This document shows, piece by piece, positions 8,574 through 18,188 of a stretch of 34,154 nucleotides of DNA. Under the pieces are notes generated by a model. It searched no databases and was not told where the DNA came from. It saw only the letters and a list, made by a program, of their open reading frames with translations. The stretch comes from Acidobacteriota bacterium (GTDB taxonomy: Bacteria; Acidobacteriota; Polarisedimenticolia; JBFMGF01), in NCBI GenBank assembly GCA_040752675.1, contig JBFMGF010000093.1, forward strand, positions 1-34,154, read 5' to 3'. Within the stretch, counting starts at the first letter, position 1. Each line of letters opens with the position of its first letter. A program made the position numbers and the translations under genes.

Positions 8574-9710
8574 ATGGATGATCTGAAGAAGATCCTTGTG
8601 GTTGATGACGAGCCTTCGGTGAGAGAGGTCCTGAGCGAAGGGTTAGATCTCTCGGGATACGAATGTTTTACAGCTTCTAACTATAGCGAAGCACTGGAAA
8701 AGCTCAAAAGTGATCGATTCCAACTTGTTCTCAGCGACATCAACATGCCCGGCGAGAGTGGCATAGACCTCCTCCGCACGATCAAAGAGCACGATCATGA
8801 CATGGATGTAATCATGGTGACCGGGGTCATCGACATCGATTCGGCAATCCATGCAATGAGGCTCGGCGCCAGTGACTATGTTACGAAGCCGTTCAATTTC
8901 GAGGAGTTGCGGATCGTCATCGAAAGGACGTTAGAAAAGCGAAGATTGATCCAGGAGAATAGAGAGTATCAACTCAACCTTGAGAAGAAAGTCCGGGAGA
9001 GAACGGAAGAGATTCTCAGCAAGACGAAAGAGATAGAGAGGCTCTACAATGAGCTATCCGTCGCTTTCCATCAAATCCAAGAGAACTACAATGCGACCCT
9101 GGAAGCCCTCATAGTCGCCCTCGATACGAGAGACGCGGAGACCCAGGGGCATTCCAAGAGGGTCGTCGAGTATACATCGCTTATTGCCGAGAGGATTGGG
9201 ATTGTCGGCAAGAATATGGTCGATATCAGAAGGGGAGCCCTTCTTCATGATGTCGGGAAGATCGGGATACCCGATGCCATTCTGAGAAAGCCGGGAAAAT
9301 TGACCGATGAGGAATGGTGCATCATGCGAAAGCATCCTGAGTACGGGTATAAGGTGCTGAGCGGCATCAAATTCCTCGAGGACGCGCTTCTCATTGTGCT
9401 TCATCACCATGAGAGGTGGGATGGCACAGGCTATCCGGGAGGATTGAAAAACGGCTCCATACCGCTGGCGGCGCGGATATTTGCCGTTGCCGATACGCTG
9501 GATGCCATGACATCGCCTCGCCCATACCGGAATGCGCTTACCTACGAGCAGGCCCGGGATGAAGTCCTTAAGTTCAAAGGAACTCAATTCGATCCCATGG
9601 TCGCCGATGTCTTCCTTTCCATTCCAAAATCGGACTGGGAAGCAATCGACAGGAGGATCCACGAGGAAATCAGCATCGTACAGAGCTTCGTGCCCGTGAA
9701 GTTTAAGTGA
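8574..9710 (+). CDS. Response regulator with REC and HD-GYP domains (putative c-di-GMP phosphodiesterase)
   Basis: 378 residues. The receiver domain (about 5-120) has the acidic pair Asp11-Asp12, phospho-acceptor Asp55 (LSDINMPG), Thr83 and Lys105 (TKPF). A charged coiled-coil linker (about 120-170) leads to an HD-GYP domain (about 172-365) with QGHSKRV (His193), HDVGKIGIPD (His225-Asp226), the His run HHHERWDGTGYPGG (277-290) and the VADTLDAM segment. The metal ligands and GYP signature look intact, so active hydrolysis of cyclic di-GMP is likely (RpfG-like family; inference). No histidine kinase lies nearby, making it an orphan regulator. AAGAGAG sits a few bases before the ATG. A 121-base gap after polA suggests its own promoter, which I could not pinpoint. 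Confidence 0.93.
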   Translation: MDDLKKILVVDDEPSVREVLSEGLDLSGYECFTASNYSEALEKLKSDRFQLVLSDINMPGESGIDLLRTIKEHDHDMDVIMVTGVIDIDSAIHAMRLGASDYVTKPFNFEELRIVIERTLEKRRLIQENREYQLNLEKKVRERTEEILSKTKEIERLYNELSVAFHQIQENYNATLEALIVALDTRDAETQGHSKRVVEYTSLIAERIGIVGKNMVDIRRGALLHDVGKIGIPDAILRKPGKLTDEEWCIMRKHPEYGYKVLSGIKFLEDALLIVLHHHERWDGTGYPGGLKNGSIPLAARIFAVADTLDAMTSPRPYRNALTYEQARDEVLKFKGTQFDPMVADVFLSIPKSDWEAIDRRIHEEISIVQSFVPVKFK

Positions 9711-9755
9711 AACTTTCTCATTAGAATACCTTAGATCTATTATTTCACTTTAATC

Positions 9756-9771
9756 GTGATGATTTCATCAC
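9756..9771. repeat. Perfect 7-bp inverted repeat downstream of the HD-GYP gene
   Basis: GTGATGA (9756-9762) and TCATCAC (9765-9771) are separated by TT. It lies about 45 bases after the regulator stop and about 60 bases before the predicted lolA promoter. It could be a dyad operator or part of a short hairpin with an ATTT loop. No T-run follows, so terminator function is not supported. Confidence 0.35.
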
Positions 9772-9830
9772 CGGAGAAGATTCTGCCCACAACGCTGCCT
9801 CATTCTTTTTAGCTTAAGCATTGGATTTTC

Positions 9831-9859
9831 TTGACGAAATGGTTTATGGCTGATAGACT
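9831..9859 (+). promoter_or_regulatory. Putative sigma-70 promoter of the lolA-like gene, giving a leaderless mRNA
   Basis: TTGACG (9831-9836), exactly 17 bases, then TAGACT (9854-9859). Transcription would begin about 7 bases later, at or next to the ATG at 9867. The in-frame TTG that could extend the gene upstream is the first three bases of this -35 box, which supports the shorter start. Confidence 0.5.
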
Positions 9860-9866
9860 TTTTTGC

Positions 9867-10583
9867 ATGCAGAAGTATGATTTAAAAGGGATTTTCATCT
9901 TTTTTCTTGTGGCAACGCTCTCTTACGGTCTTCTGGGGACTGAAGAGAAGCATACTATTTACACTGATGAACAAACCGAAGCATTTTTCAAGAAGTTTGA
10001 CTTCGTCCAGAAAGAGACGAAGACCATCCAGGCAACATTCGTCGAGAAGAAAGAGCTGAAGCTCCTCGAAGAGCCGGTTGTATCGAAGGGGAGGTTCTAT
10101 TTTACGAGTCCGAGCCAGGCCCTCTGGGAATATCAGAATCCTGAAGAAAAGACATTCCTTCTGACGAAAAATGACCTAATCAGTTATTACCCCAAAGAAA
10201 AGAAAGCGGAGAAAGTCAACATCAAGCGGTTCAGTGGGCAGGTCTTTAAATTTTTCGCCGTCGGGCAGATCTCGAAAGATCTAAAAGACTATTACAATAT
10301 CGAGGTCTCTAACAACAATAACTCCAAGAAGATTATCATGACCCTCAGACCTAAGAAGAGAAGGGCGAAGAAAAGAGTCGATGTTGTAAGGATCTGGATC
10401 GATAAAACGACCCTTCAACCATACCAGATCCAATATGTGGAGATGGATGGAGACAAAACGACGCTCACATTCGACAATTTAAAAATTAACGAGGAGATTA
10501 GTGCGGAAATCTACAAACTGAATATCCCGCCCGATGTCGAGATTAAAGAAGGCTTCTCTGAGTTTTCCGACAAAGGTAAATAA
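9867..10583 (+). CDS. lolA: LolA-like outer-membrane lipoprotein carrier, periplasmic
   Basis: 238 residues from the chosen ATG. Residues 1-24 form a signal peptide (MQKYDLKG then a hydrophobic stretch). The mature part follows the LolA/LolB-like beta-sheet pattern: TIQATFVEKKELKLLEEPVVSKGRFYFTSPSQALWEY, then DLISYYP, the basic strand pair, and a C-terminal KTTLTFDNLKIN...IYKLNIPPDVEI. This matches outer-membrane lipoprotein carriers that ferry lipoproteins through the periplasm. Sequence identity to E. coli LolA is low by eye, and chaperones of the related RseB-like fold are possible. No Shine-Dalgarno is seen; a promoter ends 7 bases before the ATG. Longer starts exist at TTG 9831 and ATG 9846, but they put extra polar residues before the signal peptide. 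It converges on groEL. Confidence 0.78.
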   Translation: MQKYDLKGIFIFFLVATLSYGLLGTEEKHTIYTDEQTEAFFKKFDFVQKETKTIQATFVEKKELKLLEEPVVSKGRFYFTSPSQALWEYQNPEEKTFLLTKNDLISYYPKEKKAEKVNIKRFSGQVFKFFAVGQISKDLKDYYNIEVSNNNNSKKIIMTLRPKKRRAKKRVDVVRIWIDKTTLQPYQIQYVEMDGDKTTLTFDNLKINEEISAEIYKLNIPPDVEIKEGFSEFSDKGK

Positions 10584-10597
10584 AAAGAAAATGACAG

Positions 10598-10626
10598 GAC
10601 AGGTCAGGCATCATGCCTGACCTGTC
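10598..10626. terminator. Convergent terminator between lolA-like gene and groEL
   Basis: A perfect 13-bp inverted repeat (10598-10610 and 10614-10626) with a 3-base loop. On the minus strand it is followed by a T-rich run that reaches the lolA stop, so it is a good rho-independent terminator for groESL. On the plus strand the T-run is missing, so it may only slow or weakly stop lolA transcripts. Confidence 0.85.
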
Positions 10627-10652
10627 ATCGCCTCTCGTTTGTGGATGAGGAG

Positions 10653-12317
<1,665 letters not shown>

Positions 12318-12410
12318 CTATAACCTCCTTTTCATTGTTTGATTTTCACTTTTCTTGCTAATTTTTAAGATAACTCGATTTCTCATCGGTGATCCTTGAC
12401 ATCGAGTATG

Positions 12411-12439
12411 AGCCGGAACGCACAGTAGTGTCCGGGCTT
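12411..12439 (-). other. Imperfect hairpin between groES and groEL
   Basis: Arms AGCCGGA (12411-12417) and TCCGGGCT (12431-12438) pair with one bulged base, around an inner CAC/GTG stem with an AGTA loop. It lies in the groES-groEL mRNA about 100 bases before groEL. It may stabilise or mark a processing site between the two cistrons; there is no T-run. Confidence 0.35.
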
Positions 12440-12449
12440 CTGTAATTCG

Positions 12450-12737
12450 TCATTGAATGATTCCTAGGATTTCGTCTTCTCTCAGGATAACATGCTCTTC
12501 ATCCTCGATCTTGATCTCTGTTCCCGCATATTTGCCGAACAGGACCTTGTCGCCCACTTTCACTTCGATCGGGACCCTTTTGCCATTGTCGTCCAGCCTG
12601 CCGGGACCGACGGCAATGACTTTTCCTTCCATCGGCTTCTCTTTCGCCGTGTCGGGGATGATGATCCCCCCCTTTACGACCTCTTTCTCTTCGAGCCTCT
12701 TGATTAGAATTCGATCGGCTAATGGTTTGATCTTCAT
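12450..12737 (-). CDS. groES: 10-kDa co-chaperonin GroES
   Basis: 95 residues, the standard length. GroES forms the seven-subunit lid of the GroEL chamber. Marks: [14 protein letters not shown] at the start, the mobile loop with [46 protein letters not shown] and the ending [16 protein letters not shown] precedes the ATG. It is the first gene of the operon and is controlled by the CIRCE/HrcA-type site about 65 bases upstream. Confidence 0.99.
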   Translation of the reverse strand: MKIKPLADRILIKRLEEKEVVKGGIIIPDTAKEKPMEGKVIAVGPGRLDDNGKRVPIEVKVGDKVLFGKYAGTEIKIEDEEHVILREDEILGIIQ

Positions 12738-12798
12738 AGTACATCCTCCTTTCTAATTGGTTGAAAATGAAAGAGTTACATTTATCCTAAAAATAAAA

Positions 12799-12825
12799 TT
12801 AGCACTCTTGCCTAAAGAGTGCCAA
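12799..12825 (-). promoter_or_regulatory. CIRCE operator (HrcA binding site) of groESL
   Basis: TTAGCACTC (12799-12807), a 9-base spacer and GAGTGCCAA (12817-12825) match the CIRCE consensus TTAGCACTC-N9-GAGTGCTAA with one mismatch. It sits just downstream of the groESL -10 box, where bound HrcA would block transcription. hrcA itself is not in this window. Confidence 0.95.
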
Positions 12826-12826
12826 T

Positions 12827-12855
12827 ACTATAGGATTGCGCTTTTCAAATGTCAA
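12827..12855 (-). promoter_or_regulatory. Sigma-70 promoter of groESL
   Basis: On the minus strand a perfect TTGACA (12850-12855), exactly 17 bases, then TATAGT (12827-12832). The start site would fall inside CIRCE. This is the clearest promoter in the window and shows heat-shock control by repression rather than by a dedicated sigma factor. Confidence 0.88.
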
Positions 12856-12886
12856 GCTACTTCATAAGAATTTTGTTCTATTCTTC

Positions 12887-12916
12887 TTGACGCTATTCTT
12901 CCCTAAAGAATAAAAT
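12887..12916 (+). promoter_or_regulatory. Putative sigma-70 promoter for folK
   Basis: TTGACG (12887-12892), 18 bases, TAAAAT (12911-12916). It faces away from the groESL promoter and would give folK a leader of about 130 bases. That leader (12923-13055) holds no structure or gene I can support. Together with CIRCE and the groESL promoter this accounts for the 318-base gap. Confidence 0.5.
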
Positions 12917-13055
12917 GGATGAAACATTAAACTAATGAATACATATCGAAGAGTGAGCATTCAGGATGTCGGCAGCATGCAGAACTAAGATCAACCTCAC
13001 CATTACTTACCAGAACATGCCAGGCAAGAGATCGAATCAACCTCTGAGATAACCG

Positions 13056-13571
13056 ATGGAGAAAAAAAAGAGCCAGATACCCTTATGCTATCTTTCTCTG
13101 GGTTCCAATCTCGGAGATAGACTACGAAATCTGCAAAGAGGGATTCGGCTACTGCAGGGAAAGGGGCTGGTCATCAGATCTCTCTCATCAATCTATGAGA
13201 CGGAACCTGTTGGGATGGCAGGAGTATGTGATTATTATAATCTGGTCATGGAAGTTGAGACTTCTCTTCAGCCGGAAGATCTGCTAAGCACCTGCCTGCA
13301 GATTGAGTCCGAGATGGGTCGAATAAGAGACAAGGACCGGAAGAAATCCAGGACATTTGATGCGGACATCATTTTTTATGGTGATCTTGTCCTGAAGACT
13401 GAGCGGCTCACCATCCCGCATCCCAGAATGCACCAAAGAAAGTTCGTTCTCGTCCCGCTTGCAGAGATTGCGCCCTACATCATTCATCCGGTCTTTAAAA
13501 AAAATGTGAGGCTTCTCATTGATGAATGCCAGGATGCTTGTATGGTCAGGAAGCTTGATATAGTGATCTGA
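13056..13571 (+). CDS. folK: 2-amino-4-hydroxy-6-hydroxymethyldihydropteridine pyrophosphokinase
   Basis: 171 residues, typical HPPK. It transfers pyrophosphate from ATP to 6-hydroxymethyl-dihydropterin in folate synthesis. Marks: LSLGSNLGDR at the start, SSIYETEPVGM, EMGRIRDKDRKKSRTFDADIIFYG with the two Mg-binding Asp, and IPHPRMHQRKFVLVPLAEIAP. No Shine-Dalgarno is visible before the ATG. The next gene, a deoxynucleoside kinase, follows after 278 bases, so the two are near but not obviously one transcript. folB and folP are not in the window. Confidence 0.96.
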   Translation: MEKKKSQIPLCYLSLGSNLGDRLRNLQRGIRLLQGKGLVIRSLSSIYETEPVGMAGVCDYYNLVMEVETSLQPEDLLSTCLQIESEMGRIRDKDRKKSRTFDADIIFYGDLVLKTERLTIPHPRMHQRKFVLVPLAEIAPYIIHPVFKKNVRLLIDECQDACMVRKLDIVI

Positions 13572-13659
13572 TTCTTTTCCTATTCCGTCAGGAAAAATAC
13601 CTGACATAACTAATGAATTCTTCTCTTGATTGTTCGGCTAAAATTAAAATATAATTTCA

Positions 13660-13773
13660 AACTCAGGTGAAAAGATAAACCTTCAACCTTGCAAAGTAAA
13701 GACGACAGTTCTAAAGTCATAGCGGCAGGTGGCCGAGGCCAAGCATCACCATCTTAAAAAAACTTCTAAGATG
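13660..13773 (+). other. Possible structured RNA leader before the deoxynucleoside kinase
   Basis: The 278-base gap holds several short pairings: AGGTGAA/TTCAACCT near 13660-13690 with one bulge, a GCAAAG...TCTAAAG...GGCAGGTGGCCGA region (about 13692-13736), and a perfect 7-bp inverted repeat CATCTTA (13750-13756) with TAAGATG (13767-13773) around a 10-base A-rich loop. Words such as GCAAAG and AGGTGGCCGA recall parts of GEMM cyclic-di-GMP riboswitches, but the AAACC-GG hairpin of that class is not formed, so I do not call it one. Confidence 0.25.
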
Positions 13774-13849
13774 TCTGATTGATAAATACAGTTAATCATA
13801 TAAAAGCATCTAAAGATGAAAACATAGGGTTGGTTACCGAATTATCTTT

Positions 13850-14488
13850 ATGAAATTCAAGCAGATTGCGGTAGAAGGGCCGATCGGAGTAGGGAAGACA
13901 AGCCTTGTTGAACGTCTTGCGGAGAAGTTCAATGCCCGGAAGGTCGTGGAGAGTATAGAGAACCCCTTCCTAAAGGATTTTTACAACGATAAGACCGGGG
14001 CGGCCTTCCAGACTCAGCTCTTCTTCCTCCTGAACCGCTATCGCCAGCTCTCGGAGCTCAAACAGGCGGATCTCTTCCAGCAGCTCATCATATGCGACTA
14101 TCTGTTTGCAAAAGACAAGATTTTCGCGTATCTTAATCTCAATGATAGCGAGCTGATGCTTTATGAAAAGCTCTATGGCATGCTCGAGGTCAACGTTCCG
14201 ATGCCTGACTTGGTGATCTACCTTCAGGCAGAGACGAGTGTCCTCTACGAGAGGATCAAAGGGAGAAAGCGAGATTACGAGAAGGAGATCTCGGAAGAAT
14301 ACATAAATGAGGTCAACAAGGCATACAATTACTTCTTCTTCCACTACGATGCTTCACCGCTACTGGTTATAAACACGTCGGATATTGACTTCGTTCATCA
14401 GCCGGAAGACCTTGATGACCTGGTAATGAGAATAAGAAACATGGGGAAAGGTGTTCAGTATTATGTCCCACTCGGATCGAAAGGCTGA
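13850..14488 (+). CDS. Deoxynucleoside kinase (dNK/dGK-dAK family)
   Basis: 212 residues. It has the P-loop GPIGVGKT (10-17), the CDYLFAKDKIFAYLNL lid/substrate segment, the YLQAETSVLYERIKGRKRDYE segment with the basic LID motif, and a SEEYINEVNKAYNYFF helix. This is the deoxyadenosine/deoxyguanosine kinase family, which phosphorylates salvaged deoxynucleosides with ATP. Exact base preference cannot be read from sequence. It lies between folK and panB, a neighbourhood I recall from other bacteria. No good Shine-Dalgarno precedes the ATG. With the dGTPase-like protein at the other end of the window it suggests dNTP pool adjustment, but no direct link is shown. Confidence 0.9.
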   Translation: MKFKQIAVEGPIGVGKTSLVERLAEKFNARKVVESIENPFLKDFYNDKTGAAFQTQLFFLLNRYRQLSELKQADLFQQLIICDYLFAKDKIFAYLNLNDSELMLYEKLYGMLEVNVPMPDLVIYLQAETSVLYERIKGRKRDYEKEISEEYINEVNKAYNYFFFHYDASPLLVINTSDIDFVHQPEDLDDLVMRIRNMGKGVQYYVPLGSKG

Positions 14489-14580
14489 CCGGGATGGGTA
14501 TAGTAGATTGGTAGATTCCCCGTAGCAAGAGCCGCTGCTGATTTCCCTCAACCTAACAGGTGGGGAGAAAGGAGGCTGCG

Positions 14581-15456
14581 ATGAGCGGTACAGACTTCCT
14601 GCCCAAGATAACCATTCCTGACATCTTCGCAAGAAAAAAGGAGGGGAGGAGAATCTCTATGATCACCGCTTACGACTACCCTTCCGCGCAAGTGGCAGAT
14701 GATGCCGGGATCGACATCATCCTTGTTGGGGATTCCCTCGGGATGGTCGTCCTTGGATACGAGAACACATTGAAGGTCACGATGGAGGAGATGATTCACC
14801 ACACGAAGGCGGCAGCAAGGGGAAGAAAGCGGGCCCTTCTGATTGGAGACATGCCCTATCTTTCCTATCATACCTCTGTGGAAGATGCCGTGAGGAATGC
14901 TGGACGCTTCGTCCAGGAAGGTGGCGCTGAGGGCGTGAAAGTGGAAGGAGGGAGAAAACGGGTCCGGGTCATCAGAGCCATTCTTGATGCAGAGATTCCT
15001 GTGATGGGGCACATCGGGCTCACGCCGCAGTCGATACACATGATGGGAGGATACAAGGTCCAGGGGAGGATCTTTGAGAAGGCGGAAGAACTGGTCCGGG
15101 ATGCGAAGATCCTGGAAGAAGAAGGGGTATTTTCAATAGTCCTGGAGGGAATCCCGGATGAACTTTCAAGGATCATCTCGTCCGAACTGAAGATTCCGAC
15201 GATTGGAATCGGAGCAGGACGATATTGCGATGGACAGGTTCTTGTCTTCCACGACCTCCTCGGATTTAATTCTTGTTACCTGCCGAAATTTGTAAGAAAA
15301 TATGCGAATCTCAATGACGAGGTGAAGAGTTCCATAAGAAGATTCATATCGGACGTTCAGAGCGGGGATTTCCCGTCGGATAATGAGAGCTACTCTCTGC
15401 CGAGGGATGTCGCAGAAAAGCTTCTCATGAAGTATGGAGTAACGGCAGCAGATTAA
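14581..15456 (+). CDS. panB: 3-methyl-2-oxobutanoate hydroxymethyltransferase
   Basis: 291 residues. It makes ketopantoate from alpha-ketoisovalerate and methylene-tetrahydrofolate, the first committed step to pantothenate. Marks: ITAYDYPSAQVADDAGID, the metal Asp in LVGDSLGMV and in IGDMPYLSY, GHIGLTPQS, the catalytic Glu in IVLEGIP, and IPTIGIGAGRYCDGQVLVFHDLLG. The ATG is chosen because AAGGAGG sits at ideal distance; a GTG 21 bases upstream lies before that site and is rejected. panC begins 16 bases after the stop, giving a panBC operon. Confidence 0.98.
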   Translation: MSGTDFLPKITIPDIFARKKEGRRISMITAYDYPSAQVADDAGIDIILVGDSLGMVVLGYENTLKVTMEEMIHHTKAAARGRKRALLIGDMPYLSYHTSVEDAVRNAGRFVQEGGAEGVKVEGGRKRVRVIRAILDAEIPVMGHIGLTPQSIHMMGGYKVQGRIFEKAEELVRDAKILEEEGVFSIVLEGIPDELSRIISSELKIPTIGIGAGRYCDGQVLVFHDLLGFNSCYLPKFVRKYANLNDEVKSSIRRFISDVQSGDFPSDNESYSLPRDVAEKLLMKYGVTAAD

Positions 15457-15472
15457 TGATGGACGAGGGCAA

Positions 15473-16321
15473 ATGATGGACATCATCTCCAGGATCAATC
15501 GGATGAAGGAAATCTCGAAAGAGGCAAGGGGGAAGGGGAAAAAGATCGGGTTCGTTCCCACGATGGGTTTTCTCCATGAGGGACATCTGAGCCTTTTCCG
15601 AAGGGCCAGGGAGCTCTCCGACATCACAATTGCTTCGATCTTCGTGAACCCGGCTCAGTTCGGCCCAGCCGAGGACTTCGATAAATATCCAAGGGACCTG
15701 GCAAGGGACGTCGATCTGACGGTTGCCGAAGGGGTGGACTATCTCTTCACGCCGGCGGTGGAGGAGGTATATCCAGAAGGATACTTCACGTACGTCGAAG
15801 TCAAGAGGCTCAGCGACACCATGTGCGGCCGGAGCCGGCCTGGCCATTTCCGCGGGGTGACGACCATAGTACTGAAACTCTTCAACATCGTTCTTCCAAG
15901 CTTCGCCATCCTTGGTCAGAAGGATGCCCAGCAGGCTATCATCATCAAGAAGATGGTAAAAGACCTGAACATGAATGTGGAGATCGTCGTGGCTCCGACC
16001 GTCAGGCACGAGGATGGCCTTGCGATGAGTTCCAGAAATTATTACCTCTCCATGGAGGAGAGGAAGGCAGCCACCATTCTCTACAGGTCGCTGATAGAGG
16101 CACAAAGGTTGATAAATGATGGAGAGAAAGATGCGGAAGCGATAGAGATCGGGATGAGAAAGCTCATCGAGGACGAACCTCTGGCAAGAATTGATTACAT
16201 CTCCATCACGGATACGGCACAACTCGAGCACCTATCCAAGATCTCTGGCGAAGTTCTGATCGCCCTGGCCGTCTTCATCGGCAATACGCGTCTCATCGAC
16301 AATATCATCGTGAATGCCTAG
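15473..16321 (+). CDS. panC: Pantothenate synthetase (pantoate-beta-alanine ligase)
   Basis: 282 residues. It joins pantoate and beta-alanine using ATP via a pantoyl-adenylate. Marks: VPTMGFLHEGHLSL with the HxGH nucleotide motif (35-38), FVNPAQFGP, CGRSRPGHFRGVTTIV, FGQKDAQQ-type LGQKDAQQ, and the KMSKS-like MSSRNYYLS. GAGGG precedes the first of two adjacent ATGs. It is the second gene of panBCD; beta-alanine comes from PanD, encoded 88 bases downstream. Confidence 0.98.
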   Translation: MMDIISRINRMKEISKEARGKGKKIGFVPTMGFLHEGHLSLFRRARELSDITIASIFVNPAQFGPAEDFDKYPRDLARDVDLTVAEGVDYLFTPAVEEVYPEGYFTYVEVKRLSDTMCGRSRPGHFRGVTTIVLKLFNIVLPSFAILGQKDAQQAIIIKKMVKDLNMNVEIVVAPTVRHEDGLAMSSRNYYLSMEERKAATILYRSLIEAQRLINDGEKDAEAIEIGMRKLIEDEPLARIDYISITDTAQLEHLSKISGEVLIALAVFIGNTRLIDNIIVNA

Positions 16322-16409
16322 AATAAAATGGCAAGGGGAAATCGGAACAGGATGCCTATGCATTAGATGGATTTGATGATGAGTAATTATCTGAGAGATG
16401 GAGAATAAG

Positions 16410-16805
16410 ATGAGAAGAGAGTTGCTCAGGGCCAAGATCCACAGGATTACGGTCACTGAAAGGAACGTCCATTATGAGGGAAGTCTCACGCTCGATGCTG
16501 ACCTAATCGATGCGGCAAAGATGGTTCCCTATGAGAGGATCGATGTTTACAACGTCAACAGCGGCCACCGGTTCAGTACCTACGTCATCGAAGGGAAAAG
16601 GGGAAGCGGAGCTTGCTGTGTCAACGGAGCGGCCGCTCACCTTGCCGATCCGGGAGACTTACTCATCGTGGCGTCCTACTCGCTGATGGAAGACTCCGAG
16701 ATAAAAGGCCACAAGCCAATCATCATCGTCGTAGATTCCAGAAACCGGATCAAAGAGATCAAGGCCATCGAGGAAGAGCGCAGGACGGCCAGTCAAGATG
16801 CCTGA
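16410..16805 (+). CDS. panD: Aspartate 1-decarboxylase precursor (pyruvoyl enzyme)
   Basis: 131 residues from the chosen ATG. It decarboxylates aspartate to beta-alanine for PanC. The self-cleavage site is Gly24-Ser25 in HYEGSLTL; Ser25 becomes the pyruvoyl group. Also seen: YNVNSGHRFSTYVI, GACCVNGAAAHLADPGDLLIVASY. The start at 16410 gives the usual RRELLRAKIHR opening and places the cleavage pair at the same residue numbers as in E. coli; GGAG lies 5-6 bases before it. An alternative ATG 12 bases upstream adds four residues. It ends the plus-strand pan cluster and converges on pmbA. Confidence 0.97.
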   Translation: MRRELLRAKIHRITVTERNVHYEGSLTLDADLIDAAKMVPYERIDVYNVNSGHRFSTYVIEGKRGSGACCVNGAAAHLADPGDLLIVASYSLMEDSEIKGHKPIIIVVDSRNRIKEIKAIEEERRTASQDA

Positions 16806-16855
16806 CCAATTTTATCTGGCGGTGAAGCAGATCGTCTAATACTGAAGAGGATGCT

Positions 16856-18184
16856 CTAAGTACCGCTTACCGACATTTCTTTGAGAAGAAGGGTCACGCC
16901 GCCGCCGGACCAGAGGGAGAATTTCAGGTCGTTCCCCACTGCTTCCACAGATTCAAGCAGCGTCAACAGATTCCCGGAAATAGCTATCTTCTGGACCGGG
17001 TATGAGAGCCTTCCATTTTCTATGACTCTTCCAGCCGCTCCCAGAGAGAAATCTCCTGTGATGGTATCCGCGGTGTGGAGTCCGAGGAGGTCGGTGATGT
17101 AAATTCCGCTATTTACACTCCCGATGATCTCTTCAGGCGGATGAGAGGAAGGCTTCACGTAGAGATTAGATATGCCGATCTTTGGGGAGCTCAAAGAAGA
17201 GTTTCTCACGCAATTCGACGTGTGGTCCAGATTCATCTTGAGAGCCGTCTGGTAGTTGTGCAGGTAGTTCTCGAGATGCCCCTCGCGGATGATAAACGTC
17301 TCCCGGGTTGGAACTCCTTCTCCATCGAAAGGGGCGGCGAAAAATCCTTCGCTTTTCCTGCCATCGTCTATCAGCGTAAGCGTCGTCGAAGCGATCTTCT
17401 TCCCGAGCTTTCCTATCAGAAGCGATTTGTTCTTCAAGACCTTCTTGGCTGAAAATATCAAGGCCGTCTCCGCGAGAAGATTGGCTGCCATCTCGTTGCT
17501 CAGGACCACCTTGGTCTTTGCCGTCTTGAAATCCCTTGCTCCCAATTTGTCAAGTGCCTTTCTAGCCGCAATTCTTCCGATCTCTTCCGGGTCTATATCG
17601 TCCATCGTCAGGCCGAAAGCATGATGGGAACCAGCTTGCGATGACCTGCCATCCGTTGCGGAGAGCTCGATGTAGCCTGCTGCCCGTCCCGCTCTGTAGA
17701 AAAGATCGACTCCTGCCGTGTTGGCCAGATAGATATCGCCGATGAAATCCTTATAAGTTGCCTCACGTACCTTCTCGATCCTTGGGTCGAGCTTTCTTGC
17801 GCTTTCTTCGATTCGCGCAGCGAAGGCAATCTTTCTTGAAGCCAGGATTTCCAGAATAGAGGCATTGAAAGATTCTAATGGATCAACGGCCATCGGCGGT
17901 GGAAGGATGTTTGAATCATCCTCCGACGAGAGCAGAGAAAAATCATAGGCGTTCTGGATCGTCGCATGCAGAGATCCCTCTGACAGGTCGGAAGTGTAAG
18001 AAAAACCGATTCTCTTCTTGTGGAAGACTCTTATCCCGCATCCCCTTTCCTCTCGCTCCTCAAGAGTGTCCACTTTGCCAGAGGAAACGGTGATCTTTGT
18101 TCTTCGGCTATTAATGAGAAAAACTTCTCCCTCGATTCCTTTCGCTTTGAAGAGGTTCAGACATTTATGTATGACTTCATTCAT
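16856..18184 (-). CDS. pmbA: TldE/PmbA metalloprotease partner
   Basis: 442 residues, PmbA/TldE family, which with TldD forms a heterodimeric peptidase that degrades unfolded peptides and matures some modified peptides. Marks: KITVSSGKVDTLEEREERGCGIRVFHKKRIGFSYTSD split over the N-terminal domain, FDGEGVPTRETFIIREGHLENYLHN, GRLSYPVQKIAISGNLLTLL and the SVEAVGNDL end. It lacks the HExxxH zinc site, as expected for the TldE subunit. The start 4 bases after the tldD stop is preferred; a longer in-frame extension to 18286 would overlap tldD by about 100 bases and has no family similarity. Confidence 0.93.
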   Translation of the reverse strand: MNEVIHKCLNLFKAKGIEGEVFLINSRRTKITVSSGKVDTLEEREERGCGIRVFHKKRIGFSYTSDLSEGSLHATIQNAYDFSLLSSEDDSNILPPPMAVDPLESFNASILEILASRKIAFAARIEESARKLDPRIEKVREATYKDFIGDIYLANTAGVDLFYRAGRAAGYIELSATDGRSSQAGSHHAFGLTMDDIDPEEIGRIAARKALDKLGARDFKTAKTKVVLSNEMAANLLAETALIFSAKKVLKNKSLLIGKLGKKIASTTLTLIDDGRKSEGFFAAPFDGEGVPTRETFIIREGHLENYLHNYQTALKMNLDHTSNCVRNSSLSSPKIGISNLYVKPSSHPPEEIIGSVNSGIYITDLLGLHTADTITGDFSLGAAGRVIENGRLSYPVQKIAISGNLLTLLESVEAVGNDLKFSLWSGGGVTLLLKEMSVSGT

Positions 18185-18188
18185 AAAA

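Noticed and set aside
12935-12988. 17-codon ORF in the folK leader.
   Set aside because: No ribosome site and no attenuator-like structure or regulatory codon run.
14560-14580. GTG as an earlier start for panB.
   Set aside because: It lies upstream of the AAGGAGG ribosome site that serves the ATG at 14581, and the added residues have no family similarity.
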